Below are positions 27,001-38,470 of a DNA stretch of 64,000 nucleotides, one piece after another; positions within the stretch are counted from its first letter, which is position 1, and every line of letters starts with the position of its first letter. The position numbers were made by a program, and so were the translations under genes. Origin of the DNA: Lysobacteraceae bacterium (lineage in GTDB: Bacteria; Pseudomonadota; Gammaproteobacteria; Xanthomonadales; Rhodanobacteraceae). The DNA lies in assembly GCA_021372495.1 (NCBI GenBank), contig JAJFUF010000024.1:1-64000 (forward strand). Reading direction: 5' to 3'. A model generated the notes under the pieces. The model made no database searches, had not been told where the DNA came from, and saw only the letters and a list, made by a program, of their open reading frames with translations.

Positions 27001-27609
27001 TTACTTGCGCTTCCAGGCGCCGGAGCTGTCCTGATAATACCAGCCGGCGTGGGCGCGCTCGATCCAGGTCCTGGCGAAGGTCTGCCGGATCTGCGTCTCC
27101 CATTCCGGATGCCCGTTGGCGACGGCGATCGCGCGGTACAGCGCGGCGCGGTCGGCGTTCTCGGCGGCGACCGCGGGGTTGAGCTGGCCGCGCTGCGCCA
27201 GCGGTGCGGCAGTGGCGTCGCGCACCGCGACCATGCCGTTGTTGGCGTAACCCACCGCGCCGCTGTCGAGCAGGCCCTGCAGCGGGCCCTGGAAGCGCGC
27301 CGCCATGCGCGCGCGGATCGCCTCGATCTCCGGCGTCTTCAGGTTGATGTCGGGCTCGGCCGCCTGCGCGGCCGGCACCACCAGGTCGAGCAGCGCGCCG
27401 AGCGCGCCGCCGCCGCTCTTGTCGTCTTCGGGTTTGGCCGGCTTGGAAGGTTCGGCCGGTTTGCTTTGCTGCGCCTCCGGGCCGATCACCTTGTCGACGA
27501 ACTGCTGCGCGGCCTTCTCGGCGGCGGCGGCAGGAAAGTACACGTTGATGGTGACGCAGCCGGCCAGCAGGGCCAGCGCGGCGGCGAGCGTGACGACGGT
27601 CTTGCGCAT
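27001..27609 (-). CDS. DUF1318/YdbL-like lipoprotein
   Basis: A 202-residue predicted lipoprotein: MRKTVVTLAAALALLAGC gives a lipobox with Cys18, followed by VTINVYFPAAAAEKAAQQFVDKV. Residues about 45-75 are a Lys/Pro/Ala linker. The C-terminal half is the DUF1318 (YdbL) domain, ending in AHAGWYYQDSSGAWKRK, very like the YdbL end. In E. coli YdbL is a separate periplasmic protein and a small lipoprotein, YnbE, precedes it; here a lipobox and a TIN-type strand sit in front of the YdbL domain in one protein. It follows the YdbH-like gene by 98 nt on the same strand. It probably acts in the periplasm with that protein. Confidence 0.9.
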   Translation of the reverse strand: MRKTVVTLAAALALLAGCVTINVYFPAAAAEKAAQQFVDKVIGPEAQQSKPAEPSKPAKPEDDKSGGGALGALLDLVVPAAQAAEPDINLKTPEIEAIRARMAARFQGPLQGLLDSGAVGYANNGMVAVRDATAAPLAQRGQLNPAVAAENADRAALYRAIAVANGHPEWETQIRQTFARTWIERAHAGWYYQDSSGAWKRK

Positions 27610-27707
27610 GACGTGTGCTCCCTTGGGATCTGTGGACCGATACCGGAATCTACGCTGCGGACATGCGGGAGACCTGCTCCCATTCCCCACCCCGGCCTTC
27701 GCGCGGT

Positions 27708-29738
27708 TCACTGCACCACCGGCGCGCTGCCCGAGGCCGCCGCCTTGACGCGCGCCACCAGTACCGACCAGTCCACCTGCTGCTGGTGGCCGACCACCTT
27801 GATGTACGGCAGCCCGCGACCTTCGACGATAGTGTAGCCGTCATTGCCTGAATCCACTCCGCCCATGCGGCAGACGTTGCCGCTGAGCGTGCAACTCAGG
27901 CCGATGCGCCGGTAGCCGAAGCTGTCGAACATCTTCAGCACCCGCGCCTGCAGGCCAGCGACGAAGCCGCCGCCGCCGATGTCGGTGAGGCTCTTCACCG
28001 CGCGCTGGCTGATGCGCCCGCCCTGTTCCGCGTGCAGCTCGGCGGCGAACGCCACCGGCGACCAGTCGAGCAGCTTCAGGCCGCCGATGCGGCCGTCCAT
28101 GCGGCCGGTGATCTTGCCGACATCGAACACGCCGGTGAGCTTCTCCAGGTCGAGGCCGCGCAGCGCGATGTCGGCGTCCAGTACCGGCGCGTCGCCGAAC
28201 GGGTGCTGCACGCTGAGGTCGGTCACGTCGACGAAGCCGTCGAACACGTTCAGCGACAGGCCGCCGGCCAGCTCGACGCGGTCGTCGACGTAGCGCAGCG
28301 AGGGAATCGCACCGCCGAGCTTGCCCTGGAACGGCGGCCAGCCCAGCGCGCGGCACAGCGCCGGCATGTCGACGCCGGTCACCGCCAGCGACAGCGCCAG
28401 CCGGCCCGGCGCGGACGCCGCCGGGCGCAGCGCCAGCGACTGCAGGTTCAGCGTGCCCCGCAGCAGCGGCACGTCCACCGGTGCCAAGGTCTGCAACTGG
28501 CCGTCGCGGCCCTGCACGCGCATGCGTCCCGCGCCGAGCGGCACGCGGTACAGGTGGATGCCGCGCCAGCCGAGCGTGGTCGGCGGACGCGCGACGGCGG
28601 CATCCCAGTCGATGCTGCCGTCGAGGCCGCTCAGCGCGAGGCGGCCCTCGGCATCGGCCGCATCGACCGCGTTCGCCTGCAGCCGCAGCCGGGTCGGCTG
28701 GCCGTCGCGCAAGGCCACGCTGCCGCCGAGGCGGCCGGCGGTGCGCAGGTCCGGGTAGCCCAGCGCGGCCAGCCAACCCTGGCCGTAGCGCGCATAGGCC
28801 GCCGGCAGATGCGCGTCGAAGCGGCCGAGATCGAGGGCGGTCAGGTTGCCGTCGGCATCGAGGGCGAGGCTGCCGGCGAGCGCGAGCGCATCGCCGTCGT
28901 CGTAGCGCAACTGCGGAATCTCGATGCGGCCGCCGCGCACCCGCGCCTGCACGTCGAGCCGCGCCGGCCGCGCCGGCAGCTTGGCGTACAGCGGGCCGAA
29001 CAGCAGCTCGCCACCGCGCAGGCGGCCGTCGACGTCGATGCGCGTGCGCCCGCCGGTGCTGTCGAAACCGACGCGCGCGGCGAGGCCGAGTGCCTGGCCC
29101 GCCAGCATGCCGCTGCGCGAATCGAAGCCGGCCGCGCTGAGCGCGAGGTCGCCGGTGGCGCGGATGCCGTCGTCGAGCACGTCCAGCGCGAGATTGCCGT
29201 CGGCGCGGCCGCCGCCCAGCCGTCCTTCCGGCCACGCCGCGGCCAGCACGCCCTGCAGCCAGGCCAGCGGCAGCCGGGTCAGGGTCAATTGCGCGTGGCT
29301 GGGCTGCTGCAGCGGCAGCGCAGCCCGCACGCTCGCCGTGGCCTGCGCGACGGTGAGCGTCAGGGTGTCGTTGTCGGGATCGACCAGCAGCACGACGCGG
29401 CCGTCGCGCAACGCCTGGCCGGGCGCGCCGGTCAGCGCGAGCGTGCCGTCGAGCTGCCAGCGCTTGGCGTCGAGGCGGCGCACCGCCGTGTCCAGGCGCA
29501 GGCCGACGTTCTTCCAGCCCAGCGCCGGCACCGCCGCGCGCGCCGCGTACAGGCGCAGCCGCGGCGCACCCTGCGGGTCGGCGACCAGCGCGGCGCGCAC
29601 GCCGGTGAGCTCGACGCCGGGCAGGCGCAACGCGTCGGCGCCGACGACCAGCGCCGCGCGCGCGTCGGGCAGCCATGCCAGCGCGAGCAGCGCCAGCAGC
29701 AGGCGCAGCGTCGCGGATGCGCTTGATCCCTGCTTCAT
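27708..29738 (-). CDS. YdbH-like AsmA-family envelope protein
   Basis: A 676-residue protein with an N-terminal hydrophobic segment (LRLLLALLALAWLPDARA) that may be a signal anchor or peptide, then long beta-rich repeats typical of AsmA/TamB/YdbH bridge proteins, ending in the conserved YdbH tail GNDGYTIVEGRGLPYIKVVG. AsmA-like proteins are thought to form hydrophobic grooves carrying phospholipids between membranes; YdbH is one of three partly redundant members in E. coli. It is shorter than E. coli YdbH (about 880 residues). Paired with the DUF1318 lipoprotein gene downstream, as ydbH-ynbE-ydbL in E. coli. The start is 46 nt from the divergent response regulator. Confidence 0.85.
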   Translation of the reverse strand: MKQGSSASATLRLLLALLALAWLPDARAALVVGADALRLPGVELTGVRAALVADPQGAPRLRLYAARAAVPALGWKNVGLRLDTAVRRLDAKRWQLDGTLALTGAPGQALRDGRVVLLVDPDNDTLTLTVAQATASVRAALPLQQPSHAQLTLTRLPLAWLQGVLAAAWPEGRLGGGRADGNLALDVLDDGIRATGDLALSAAGFDSRSGMLAGQALGLAARVGFDSTGGRTRIDVDGRLRGGELLFGPLYAKLPARPARLDVQARVRGGRIEIPQLRYDDGDALALAGSLALDADGNLTALDLGRFDAHLPAAYARYGQGWLAALGYPDLRTAGRLGGSVALRDGQPTRLRLQANAVDAADAEGRLALSGLDGSIDWDAAVARPPTTLGWRGIHLYRVPLGAGRMRVQGRDGQLQTLAPVDVPLLRGTLNLQSLALRPAASAPGRLALSLAVTGVDMPALCRALGWPPFQGKLGGAIPSLRYVDDRVELAGGLSLNVFDGFVDVTDLSVQHPFGDAPVLDADIALRGLDLEKLTGVFDVGKITGRMDGRIGGLKLLDWSPVAFAAELHAEQGGRISQRAVKSLTDIGGGGFVAGLQARVLKMFDSFGYRRIGLSCTLSGNVCRMGGVDSGNDGYTIVEGRGLPYIKVVGHQQQVDWSVLVARVKAAASGSAPVVQ

Positions 29739-29784
29739 GCGGCGTCATTCTGCCAGAGTGCGACCGAATGCCAGGGAAACGGCC

Positions 29785-30486
29785 ATGCACGACGCAACGC
29801 CAATCCACCTGCTGCTTGCCGAGGACGATCCGGTCAGCCGGCGCTTTCTCGCCGACGCCCTGCGCGGCCTGGGCTGCGCGGTGGATGCGCACGCCGACGG
29901 CGACGCCGCGCTGGCCGCGGCCCGCGCGGCGCGCTACGACCTGCTGCTGCTCGACCTCGGGCTGCCGGGGCGGGGCGGTGCGGCGTTGCTCGCCGCGCTG
30001 CGCGCGGATGCGCACGCGGCCTCGCGCGACGCACCCGCACTGGCGACCAGCGCGGGGCTGGACGCCGATCGGCGGCGCAGCCTGCTGGCAGCCGGTTTCG
30101 CCGCCGCGCTGGACAAGCCGCTGAGCGTGGCGACCCTGCGCGAGGCATTGCGCGCGCTGCTGCCCGTCCTCGCCGAACGACCGCTGCTCGACGATGCCCG
30201 CGCCGCAGCCGCCAGCGGCGACGCCGAGGCGGCGCGCGCGCTGCGCCGGCTGTTCGCGGGCGAACTCGACGCGCTGGCCAACGAGTTCGACACCGACGCG
30301 CTGCGCGACGGCGCCCTGCACGATCGCCTGCACCGCCTGCGCGCCGCCGCCGGCTTCTGCGGCGCCGATGCGCTGGAGCACGCGGCCGCGCTGCTGTCCG
30401 CGACGCTGCACGCCGGCGGCGACGCGACGATCGCGCTGGCGCACTTCCGCACGCTGCTGCGCGCGACGCGCGAAGCGCTCGGGTGA
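29785..30486 (+). CDS. Receiver-Hpt two-domain signalling protein
   Basis: A 233-residue protein. The receiver holds acidic D14/D15, phospho-acceptor D57 (LLLLDLGLPG), T88 and K111 (LDKP). The C-terminal half (about 140-233) is helical with H183 in RLHRLRAAAGFCGA, the histidine-phosphotransfer motif. No output or DNA-binding domain exists, so it should be a phosphorelay intermediate. No histidine kinase is adjacent. The start at 29785 has AGGGAAAC upstream. It is divergent from the YdbH-like gene with 46 nt between; the two are not obviously linked in function. Confidence 0.85.
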   Translation: MHDATPIHLLLAEDDPVSRRFLADALRGLGCAVDAHADGDAALAAARAARYDLLLLDLGLPGRGGAALLAALRADAHAASRDAPALATSAGLDADRRRSLLAAGFAAALDKPLSVATLREALRALLPVLAERPLLDDARAAAASGDAEAARALRRLFAGELDALANEFDTDALRDGALHDRLHRLRAAAGFCGADALEHAAALLSATLHAGGDATIALAHFRTLLRATREALG

Positions 30487-30716
30487 ACGCACGCGGCGTC
30501 GGAACGTCGCCTCGCATCCGCACGCGCCACCCGTGAATGCGAAGGTTGGCGCGGGGTCGCGCATCGGCTCGCGACGGCGGCCGCGACGCGCGATGCATCG
30601 TCGCTCGCGGGCATGCCGATGCGCGCGGCCGCGCCGGCGAACGGCGCCGATCCGGCGATCGCCGGACCCGCGGCGGCGCGGCCGTCCGAGCCGTCCGGAT
30701 TCCTGCATTCGGGGTG

Positions 30717-30745
30717 TTGACGGCCCACGCGTCGCCCCGTATTCT
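30717..30745 (+). promoter_or_regulatory. Sigma-70 promoter of the tRNA operon
   Basis: TTGACG (30717-30722), 17-bp spacer, TATTCT (30740-30745), 16 bp before tRNA-Ala. The spacing and hexamers are close to consensus. The preceding 230 bp (30487-30716) hold no gene that I can support. Confidence 0.75.
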
Positions 30746-30761
30746 TCCGCGTCTCAGCAGT

Positions 30762-30837
<76 letters not shown>

Positions 30838-30846
30838 CTTCGCTTC

Positions 30847-30922
30847 GTCCCCATCGTCTAGAGGCCTAGGACACCACCCTTTCACGGTGGCGACCGGGGT
30901 TCGAATCCCCGTGGGGACGCCA
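30847..30922 (+). tRNA. tRNA-Glu (anticodon TTC)
   Basis: A 76-nt cloverleaf: acceptor GTCCCCA/TGGGGAC, anticodon stem CCACC/GGTGG with loop CTTTCAC, T-arm GGTTCGAATCC, discriminator G, encoded CCA. It begins 9 nt after tRNA-Ala. Confidence 0.97.
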
Positions 30923-30984
30923 GTTCGATCGAGCCTTCGCGGCGACATCGGCGGCGGCGAAGGCGCTGAGCAGCAAGCAAACGC

Positions 30985-31061
30985 GGAGCGGTAGTTCAGC
31001 TGGTTAGAATGCTGGCCTGTCACGCCGGAGGTCGCGGGTTCGAGTCCCGTCCGCTCCGCCA
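30985..31061 (+). tRNA. tRNA-Asp (anticodon GTC)
   Basis: A 77-nt cloverleaf: acceptor GGAGCGG/CCGCTCC, anticodon GTC in CTGTCAC, T-arm GGTTCGAGTCC, discriminator G, encoded CCA. It is the last of the three-tRNA operon, with a terminator 12 nt downstream. Confidence 0.97.
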
Positions 31062-31073
31062 CTTGCATCGCAG

Positions 31074-31102
31074 ACGCCCGCCTCGCGCGGGCGTTTCCGT
31101 TT
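31074..31102 (+). terminator. Terminator of the tRNA-Ala-Glu-Asp operon
   Basis: ACGCCCGC, 5-nt loop CTCGC, GCGGGCGT, then TTTCCGTTTG. Confidence 0.75.
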
Positions 31103-31189
31103 GTGCGGAAGGCTTCGGCGCCCGCGATGCCTGCGCGCCATCGTCCGCGCCCGCGCAGGCATGGCGCCAGGCACCGGTTTCCGGCGCCG

Positions 31190-31657
31190 CTACCCCGCGC
31201 CGCGTTGCAGCGTCCCGGTCGAATGCCCCTGCTCGGCCAGGTACTCCAGCCAGCGGCTGAGGAAGCTGTTCATGCGCATGCGGTGCTGCAACACGGTGTG
31301 CGCGGCCGGGAACGGGCCCAGCACCTGCCACAGCTCGCGGCCCGGGTGGCAGTGCATGGCCTCGGCGACGTGCGCGTCCAGGTACATGCGCAACTGCGCC
31401 GACGGCGACGGGTGGCCGGTCTCGTCGTCGATGAACCCGTAGCTGAGGCTCAGCTCCAGCGTGTACGGATGGCGCTCGATCACGCGCAGGTGCACCGGCA
31501 GGCCGTCGTCGACGTCGGAGACGTAGTCGCCGGCCGCCAGCCGCTGCGGCGCGAACAGCCGCACCAGCCGGTGGTAGTTCTCGGCGTACAGCCCCATCAG
31601 GAAGCCGAAGCGTCCCGGCAGCAGCGGCGGTACGGGCGTGGCGATCACGGCGCTCAT
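31190..31657 (-). CDS. DUF1249 family protein (YqiB-like)
   Basis: A 155-residue protein matching the DUF1249/YqiB family: LMGLYAENYHRLVRLF near the N-terminus, LSLSYGFIDDETG and LRMYLDAHVAEAMHC in the middle. No signal peptide or membrane segment. The family is conserved in gammaproteobacteria without a firm function; in E. coli yqiB lies beside cpdA and nudF, which are not here. ATG at 31657 (MSAVIATPV) is used; an ATG at 31675 would add six residues. The stop is 50 nt before ppsR's end in the same orientation. Confidence 0.85.
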   Translation of the reverse strand: MSAVIATPVPPLLPGRFGFLMGLYAENYHRLVRLFAPQRLAAGDYVSDVDDGLPVHLRVIERHPYTLELSLSYGFIDDETGHPSPSAQLRMYLDAHVAEAMHCHPGRELWQVLGPFPAAHTVLQHRMRMNSFLSRWLEYLAEQGHSTGTLQRGAG

Positions 31658-31707
31658 CGGCTTCGATCTTAGCATCGCCGGATGACGGCCCCGCGCGCGC
31701 CGCACCC

Positions 31708-32526
31708 TCAGAACATGTGCTTCTCGATGCCGAGCTGGGAGAGGATCTTGCTGCCGATTTCCTCGATCGAGGTGTGCGTGGTGTTCAGCGCCTGGATGTT
31801 CTCGCGGCGCATCAGCTTGTCGGCCTGCGCCAGCTCCCAACTGCACTGTTCGAGCGTCGCGTAGCGGCTGCCCGGGCGGCGCTCGTTGCGGATCTGCATC
31901 AGCCGCTGCGCGTCGATGGTGAGGCCGAACAGGCGCTCGCGGAACGGCCGCAGCAGCACCGGCAGCTCCTGCTGCTGCAGGTCTTCCTCGGTCAGCGGAT
32001 AGTTGGCCGCCTTCACGCCGAAGTGCAGCGCCATGTACAGGCAGGTCGGCGTCTTGCCCGAGCGCGACACGCCGACCAGCACCACGTCGGCGTCGGCGTA
32101 GTTCACGTTGACGCCATCGTCGTGGGCCAGCGCGTAGTTGGTGGCGTTGATGCGCGTCTCGTACTTGGCGAAGTCGACCAAGCCGTGCGCGCGGTTGACC
32201 GCGCCGGAGCGCTTGCGCCCCAGTTCGTCCTCGAGCGGGCCGATGAACGGCGCGAACACTTCCAGCATCAGCGCGCCGCTGGTCGACAGGATCTCGTTCA
32301 GGACGCTGTCCATCACCGTGTTGATCACGATCGGCCGCTCCCCGCCGTTCTGCGCCAGCGCGGTCTTGATGCGCAGCGCGGCGGCCTGCGCCTTCTCCGG
32401 GGAGTCCACGAACGGGATGCGGTGGGTGTCGAAGCGCAGCCCCTCGAACTGGGCCAGGATCGAGTGGCCGATCGTCTCGGCGGTGATGCCGGTCGAATCG
32501 GAGACGTAGAAAACCGTCCTGCGCAT
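31708..32526 (-). CDS. ppsR: PEP synthase regulatory kinase/phosphorylase
   Basis: PpsR (DUF299) uses ADP to inactivate and phosphate to reactivate PEP synthase by modifying a Thr near its catalytic His. The 272-residue protein has the N-terminal VSDSTGITAETIGHSILAQF and the P-loop GVSRSGKT followed by PTCLYMA. It begins at ATG 32526 with GAGGAG upstream and is divergent from its target ppsA across 138 bp, the standard arrangement in proteobacteria. DUF1249 lies downstream on the same strand. Confidence 0.97.
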   Translation of the reverse strand: MRRTVFYVSDSTGITAETIGHSILAQFEGLRFDTHRIPFVDSPEKAQAAALRIKTALAQNGGERPIVINTVMDSVLNEILSTSGALMLEVFAPFIGPLEDELGRKRSGAVNRAHGLVDFAKYETRINATNYALAHDDGVNVNYADADVVLVGVSRSGKTPTCLYMALHFGVKAANYPLTEEDLQQQELPVLLRPFRERLFGLTIDAQRLMQIRNERRPGSRYATLEQCSWELAQADKLMRRENIQALNTTHTSIEEIGSKILSQLGIEKHMF

Positions 32527-32580
32527 GAACAGACTCCTCGCGGGGGAGGCCAGTTTAGCGGCTCGACGGCCCCGTCGCGC

Positions 32581-32609
32581 TTGTTTCGCGGCGCCGGGGA
32601 AGGGACAAT
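32581..32609 (+). promoter_or_regulatory. Candidate ppsA promoter in the ppsR-ppsA intergenic region
   Basis: TTGTTT (32581-32586), 17-bp spacer, GACAAT (32604-32609), about 55 bp before the ppsA start in one of the few AT-containing patches of the divergent region. Partial matches only. Confidence 0.25.
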
Positions 32610-32664
32610 TTAGCCCCTTTGCGGGCCTTTTCCCCGCCCACCCCACGTACTGAGGAGATCTCCC

Positions 32665-35037
<2,373 letters not shown>

Positions 35038-35059
35038 GCGCCGCGGCAGCGCAGCATCG

Positions 35060-35087
35060 AAAAAGGCGGGCCCGGCCCGCCTTTTTC
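35060..35087 (+). terminator. ppsA terminator
   Basis: AAAAAGGCGGGC, 3-nt loop, GCCCGCCTTTTT: a perfect 12-bp stem 22 nt after the stop with A/T-rich flanks, able to act in both directions. Confidence 0.85.
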
Positions 35088-35185
35088 ATGCGGCAACGTC
35101 GCTTGATACGCTACGGCGTCGGACGGGCGATGCCGGGCAACGTGCCCGGCGCCCGGGCCCCATCCACGCCGCGACGGAAGCGCAA

Positions 35186-35392
35186 ATGCCCGGTCAAGCC
35201 TCCATCCTCTGGGGACTGCTGTTCGGCTCGATCGGGCTGGGCTACTTCGTGTACGGCAAGCGGCAGCGCGCGGTCGTGCCGCTGGCGTGCGGACTGGCGC
35301 TGATGGCGTTTCCGTATTTCGTGTCCGGCACCGGCTGGCTGGTCGCGGACGGGCTCGTGCTGGTCGCCGTGCCGTGGTTCGTGCGGCTGTAG
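35186..35392 (+). CDS. Small conserved membrane protein
   Basis: A 68-residue protein with two or three hydrophobic segments (ASILWGLLFGSIGLGYFVYG, VVPLACGLALMAFPYFV, LVADGLVLVAVPWFV) separated by KRQRA. The pattern WGLLFGSIGLGYFVYGKRQ is widespread as a short uncharacterised protein in proteobacteria, sometimes labelled as an amino-acid transport protein without evidence. ATG at 35186 lacks a strong ribosome site (GCGACGGAAGCGCAA upstream). It stands alone between the ppsA terminator and the REP-like pair. Confidence 0.75.
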   Translation: MPGQASILWGLLFGSIGLGYFVYGKRQRAVVPLACGLALMAFPYFVSGTGWLVADGLVLVAVPWFVRL

Positions 35393-35423
35393 CGCATGGC
35401 GTGAGCCGCAGGGTGGGCGGTGG

Positions 35424-35483
35424 GGCGGGCTGCAGCCCACCGAACGCATGAGTCGCCGCATCGATGGTGGACTGAAGCCCGCC
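35424..35483. repeat. REP-like inverted pair (BIME-type)
   Basis: GGCGGGCTGCAGCCCACC (35424-35441) and GGTGGACTGAAGCCCGCC (35466-35483) are inverted copies of one another with two mismatches and a 24-nt spacer. Each unit is itself a stem (GGGCT/AGCCC). The sequence GGTGGxCTGAAGCCC is typical of extragenic repeats in Xanthomonadales. It lies between the small membrane protein and the convergent orn end. Confidence 0.7.
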
Positions 35484-35520
35484 CTGCATGCCGCATTTGC
35501 CAGCGTGGGCGGAGTTGGCC

Positions 35521-36090
35521 CTACTTCGGCGCCACCAGCCCCGAAAGCGCGCCCATGTAGCCGCGGTAGTAGCGCAGCTCGGCGATGGAATCGTGGATGT
35601 CGGCGAGCGCGGTGTGGGTGGAGTCCTTGGCGAACCCCTTCATCAGCTCGGGCGCCCAGCGGCGCGCCAGCTCCTTGATCGTGGAGACGTCGAGGTTGCG
35701 GTAGTGGAAGAACTTCTCCAGCCGCGGCATCTGCCGGTACAGGAAGCGGCGGTCCTGGCAGATCGAGTTGCCGCACATCGGCGACTTGCCGGGCCCGACC
35801 CAGGCGGCGAGGAATTCCAACGTGCGCGCCTCGGCCTCGGCGTGGTCCGTGCCGGACTCGAGCACGCGCCGCCACAGGCCGGACTTGCCGTGCTGGTTGC
35901 GGTTCCAGTCGTCCATCGCTTCGAGGCGCGCGGAGTCGTGGCGCACCGCGAACACCGGGCCTTCGGCCAGCACGTGCAGGTCGCGGTCGGTGACGACGGT
36001 GGCGATCTCGAGGATGGAATCGCGGTCGGTGTCGAGCCCGGTCATCTCCAGGTCGATCCAGATCAGGTTGTCGTCATTCGACGGTGACAT
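35521..36090 (-). CDS. orn: Oligoribonuclease
   Basis: Orn degrades 2-5 nt RNAs, including pGpG from c-di-GMP turnover. The 189-residue DEDDh exonuclease shows DLEMTGLD (ExoI), [14 protein letters not shown], the ExoII region [14 protein letters not shown], and Exo[23 protein letters not shown] at 36090 is preceded by AGGGAGC. Divergent from sbcB with 134 nt between. It is essential in many gammaproteobacteria. Confidence 0.97.
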   Translation of the reverse strand: MSPSNDDNLIWIDLEMTGLDTDRDSILEIATVVTDRDLHVLAEGPVFAVRHDSARLEAMDDWNRNQHGKSGLWRRVLESGTDHAEAEARTLEFLAAWVGPGKSPMCGNSICQDRRFLYRQMPRLEKFFHYRNLDVSTIKELARRWAPELMKGFAKDSTHTALADIHDSIAELRYYRGYMGALSGLVAPK

Positions 36091-36224
36091 GCGTGCTCCC
36101 TTGCGCCGGGTCCGTGCTTCTTCGGCGGCGTGCGGGGCGCGGAAGCTCCGCGCTTTGCGTGCCGGCCCGCAAAGATTACATTGGATCGCCGCAGGCGCGG
36201 AAATCACGGCGCAGGGAATACGGG

Positions 36225-37655
36225 ATGGGCGCACAGACGTTCTTCTGGCACGACTACGAAACATCCGGCATCGACGCGCGCCGCGACCGGCCGCAGCAGT
36301 TCGCCGGCATGCGCACCACGCTCGAACTGGAACCGGTCGGCGAACCCGTCTCGTTCTTCTGCAGGCCGCCGCGCGACGCGCTGCCGAATCCGCTGGCCGC
36401 CCTGGTCACCGGGCTGGTGCCGCAGGACCTCGAGCGCGACGGCGTGATCGAGGCCGAGTTCGCCGCGCGCGTGCAGGAGGCGCTGGGCGAGCCCGGCACC
36501 TGCGGCGTCGGCTACAACTCGCTGCGCTTCGATGACGAGTTCACCCGCCACCTGCTCTACCGCAACTTCTTCGATCCGTACGAGCGCGAGTGGAAGGACG
36601 GCAACTCGCGCTGGGACCTGATCGACCTGGTGCGCATGTGCTACGCGCTGCGCCCGGAAGGCGTCGAATGGCCGCGCCGCAACGACGGCGCGCCCAGCTT
36701 CCAACTGGAGGAGCTCGCGCGCGCGAACCGCCTCGAACAGCGCCGTGCGCACGATGCGGCGTCCGACGTGGAGGCGCTGGTCGCGCTGGCGCGCCTGATC
36801 CGCGTGCGCCAGCCGCGGCTGTGGGACTGGAGCTTCGCGCTGCGCCGCAAGCAGCGCGCCTTCGAGCTGCTCGACGTCGCCGGCATGACGCCGCTGCTGC
36901 ACGTATCCGCGCGCTATCCGGCCAGCCGCGGCTGCCTCGCCGTGGTCGCGCCGCTGGCGATGCATCCGAGCCAGCCGAACGCCGTGATCGTGGTCGATCT
37001 CGACGCCGACCCCGGCACTTGGCTGCACCTCGACCCCGAGGAAATCGCCGACCGCCTGTTCACGCCGCGCGCCGACCTGCCCGAGGACGTCGTTCGCGTT
37101 CCGCTGAAGCTGGTGCACGCCAACCGCTCGCCCGCGCTGGCGCCGCTGTCGGCGCTGAAGGGCGTGGACACCGCGCGCCTCGGCCTCGACCTCGAACGCT
37201 GCCTCGCGCACGGCGCGCGCCTGCGCGCGGCGGACGGCGTCGCCGAGCGCGTGCGCCGCGTGTTCGCCCAGCCGGAGGAACGCGGCGCCGTCGACCCCGA
37301 GCTGGCGCTGTACCGCGGCTTCGCCGGCGACGCCGACCGCCGCGTCTGCGCCACGGTGCGCGCCACGCCGCCGGCCGAGCTCGGCACGCGCGCGTTCGGC
37401 TTCCGCGACCCGCGCTACGCCGAGCTCCTTTTCCGCTACCGTGCGCGCAACTGGCCCGACACGCTGGACGCCGGCGAGGCCGAACGCTGGGAAGCGTTCC
37501 GCCGCGAGCGCCTGACCGGCGAGACGCCGCTGACCACGCTCAACCTCGAGGCCTACTTCGCCGAGATCGCGCGCCTGCGCGCGGAACCCGCGCGCGCTCC
37601 CGCGGAACACGCCCTGCTGGATCGCCTCGAGCAGTGGGGCCGCGAGATCCTGTGA
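36225..37655 (+). CDS. sbcB: Exodeoxyribonuclease I
   Basis: SbcB/ExoI is a processive 3'-5' single-strand DNA exonuclease used in repair and recombination. The 476-residue protein has the DEDDh exonuclease at its N-terminus ([72 protein letters not shown]), followed by SH3-like and helical domains as in E. coli ExoI. Start ATG 36225 ([15 protein letters not shown]) agrees with the family start; ORF space upstream is not conserved. Confidence 0.97.
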   Translation: MGAQTFFWHDYETSGIDARRDRPQQFAGMRTTLELEPVGEPVSFFCRPPRDALPNPLAALVTGLVPQDLERDGVIEAEFAARVQEALGEPGTCGVGYNSLRFDDEFTRHLLYRNFFDPYEREWKDGNSRWDLIDLVRMCYALRPEGVEWPRRNDGAPSFQLEELARANRLEQRRAHDAASDVEALVALARLIRVRQPRLWDWSFALRRKQRAFELLDVAGMTPLLHVSARYPASRGCLAVVAPLAMHPSQPNAVIVVDLDADPGTWLHLDPEEIADRLFTPRADLPEDVVRVPLKLVHANRSPALAPLSALKGVDTARLGLDLERCLAHGARLRAADGVAERVRRVFAQPEERGAVDPELALYRGFAGDADRRVCATVRATPPAELGTRAFGFRDPRYAELLFRYRARNWPDTLDAGEAERWEAFRRERLTGETPLTTLNLEAYFAEIARLRAEPARAPAEHALLDRLEQWGREIL

Positions 37656-37776
37656 GACGCGGCCGGCCGCCGCAGGCTCCCCGGTCGCTACCGGTAAAAC
37701 GGAGCGAAGCCCGATAATGTCGCGCCGGCAATCCGTCGCGCCGTAACGACGCGACCTCGGACCGATCGGAAACCTC

Positions 37777-38463
37777 ATGGCCGAAACCTATTTCACCCCC
37801 GCCACCCTCCGCTTCCTGCGCGACCTCGCCGCCCACAACAACCGCACCTGGTTCAAGGCGCAGCAGGCGCGCTACGAGGCGCAGGTGCGCGAGCCTTATC
37901 TCCGCCTGATCGCCGACCTGCAGGCGCCGCTGGCGAAGATCAGCCCGCACTACCGCGCCGATCCGCGCAAGGTCGGCGGTTCGCTGTTCCGCATCCAGCG
38001 CGACACGCGCTTCTCCGGCGACAAGCAGCCGTACAAGACCTGGGCCGGCGCGCGCTTTTTCCACGAGCGCCGCCGCGAGATGCCGGCGCCGTCGTTCTAC
38101 CTGCACATCCAGCCCGGCGACTGCTTCGCCGGCGGCGGCGTCTGGCACCCGGAAGCGCCGACGCTGAAGCGCATCCGCGACTTCCTCGCCGATAATCCCG
38201 CCACCTGGAAGCGCGCGGTGCACGCCAAGGCGTTCCGCGAGCGCTTCGAGATGTGGGGCGAGCGCCTGACGCGCCCGCCGCGCGGCTACGATCCCGCCCA
38301 CGAGCTGATCGAGGACCTGAAGCTGAAGAGCTTCGCCGCCGGGGCTGGTTTTCCCGACAAGCTGGCCTGCTCGGCCGAGCTGCTGCCGCACGCGGTCGAC
38401 ACCTTCAGGCGCATCGCGCCGATGATCGACTACCTGTGCGCCGCGCTGGACCTCGAGTTCTGA
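37777..38463 (+). CDS. DUF2461 domain protein
   Basis: A 228-residue protein of the DUF2461/TIGR02453 family: YFTPATLRFLRDLAAHNNRTWFKAQQARYEAQV, the FRIQRDTRFSGDKQPYKTW signature and FYLHIQPGDCFAGGGVWHPEAPTLKRIR. The function is not known; the family is widespread and cytoplasmic. An MFS gene begins 7 nt after the stop. About 120 nt upstream lie free of genes; a GATAAT at 37713-37718 is a possible -10 element without a convincing -35. Confidence 0.92.
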   Translation: MAETYFTPATLRFLRDLAAHNNRTWFKAQQARYEAQVREPYLRLIADLQAPLAKISPHYRADPRKVGGSLFRIQRDTRFSGDKQPYKTWAGARFFHERRREMPAPSFYLHIQPGDCFAGGGVWHPEAPTLKRIRDFLADNPATWKRAVHAKAFRERFEMWGERLTRPPRGYDPAHELIEDLKLKSFAAGAGFPDKLACSAELLPHAVDTFRRIAPMIDYLCAALDLEF

Positions 38464-38470
38464 GCGCGGC

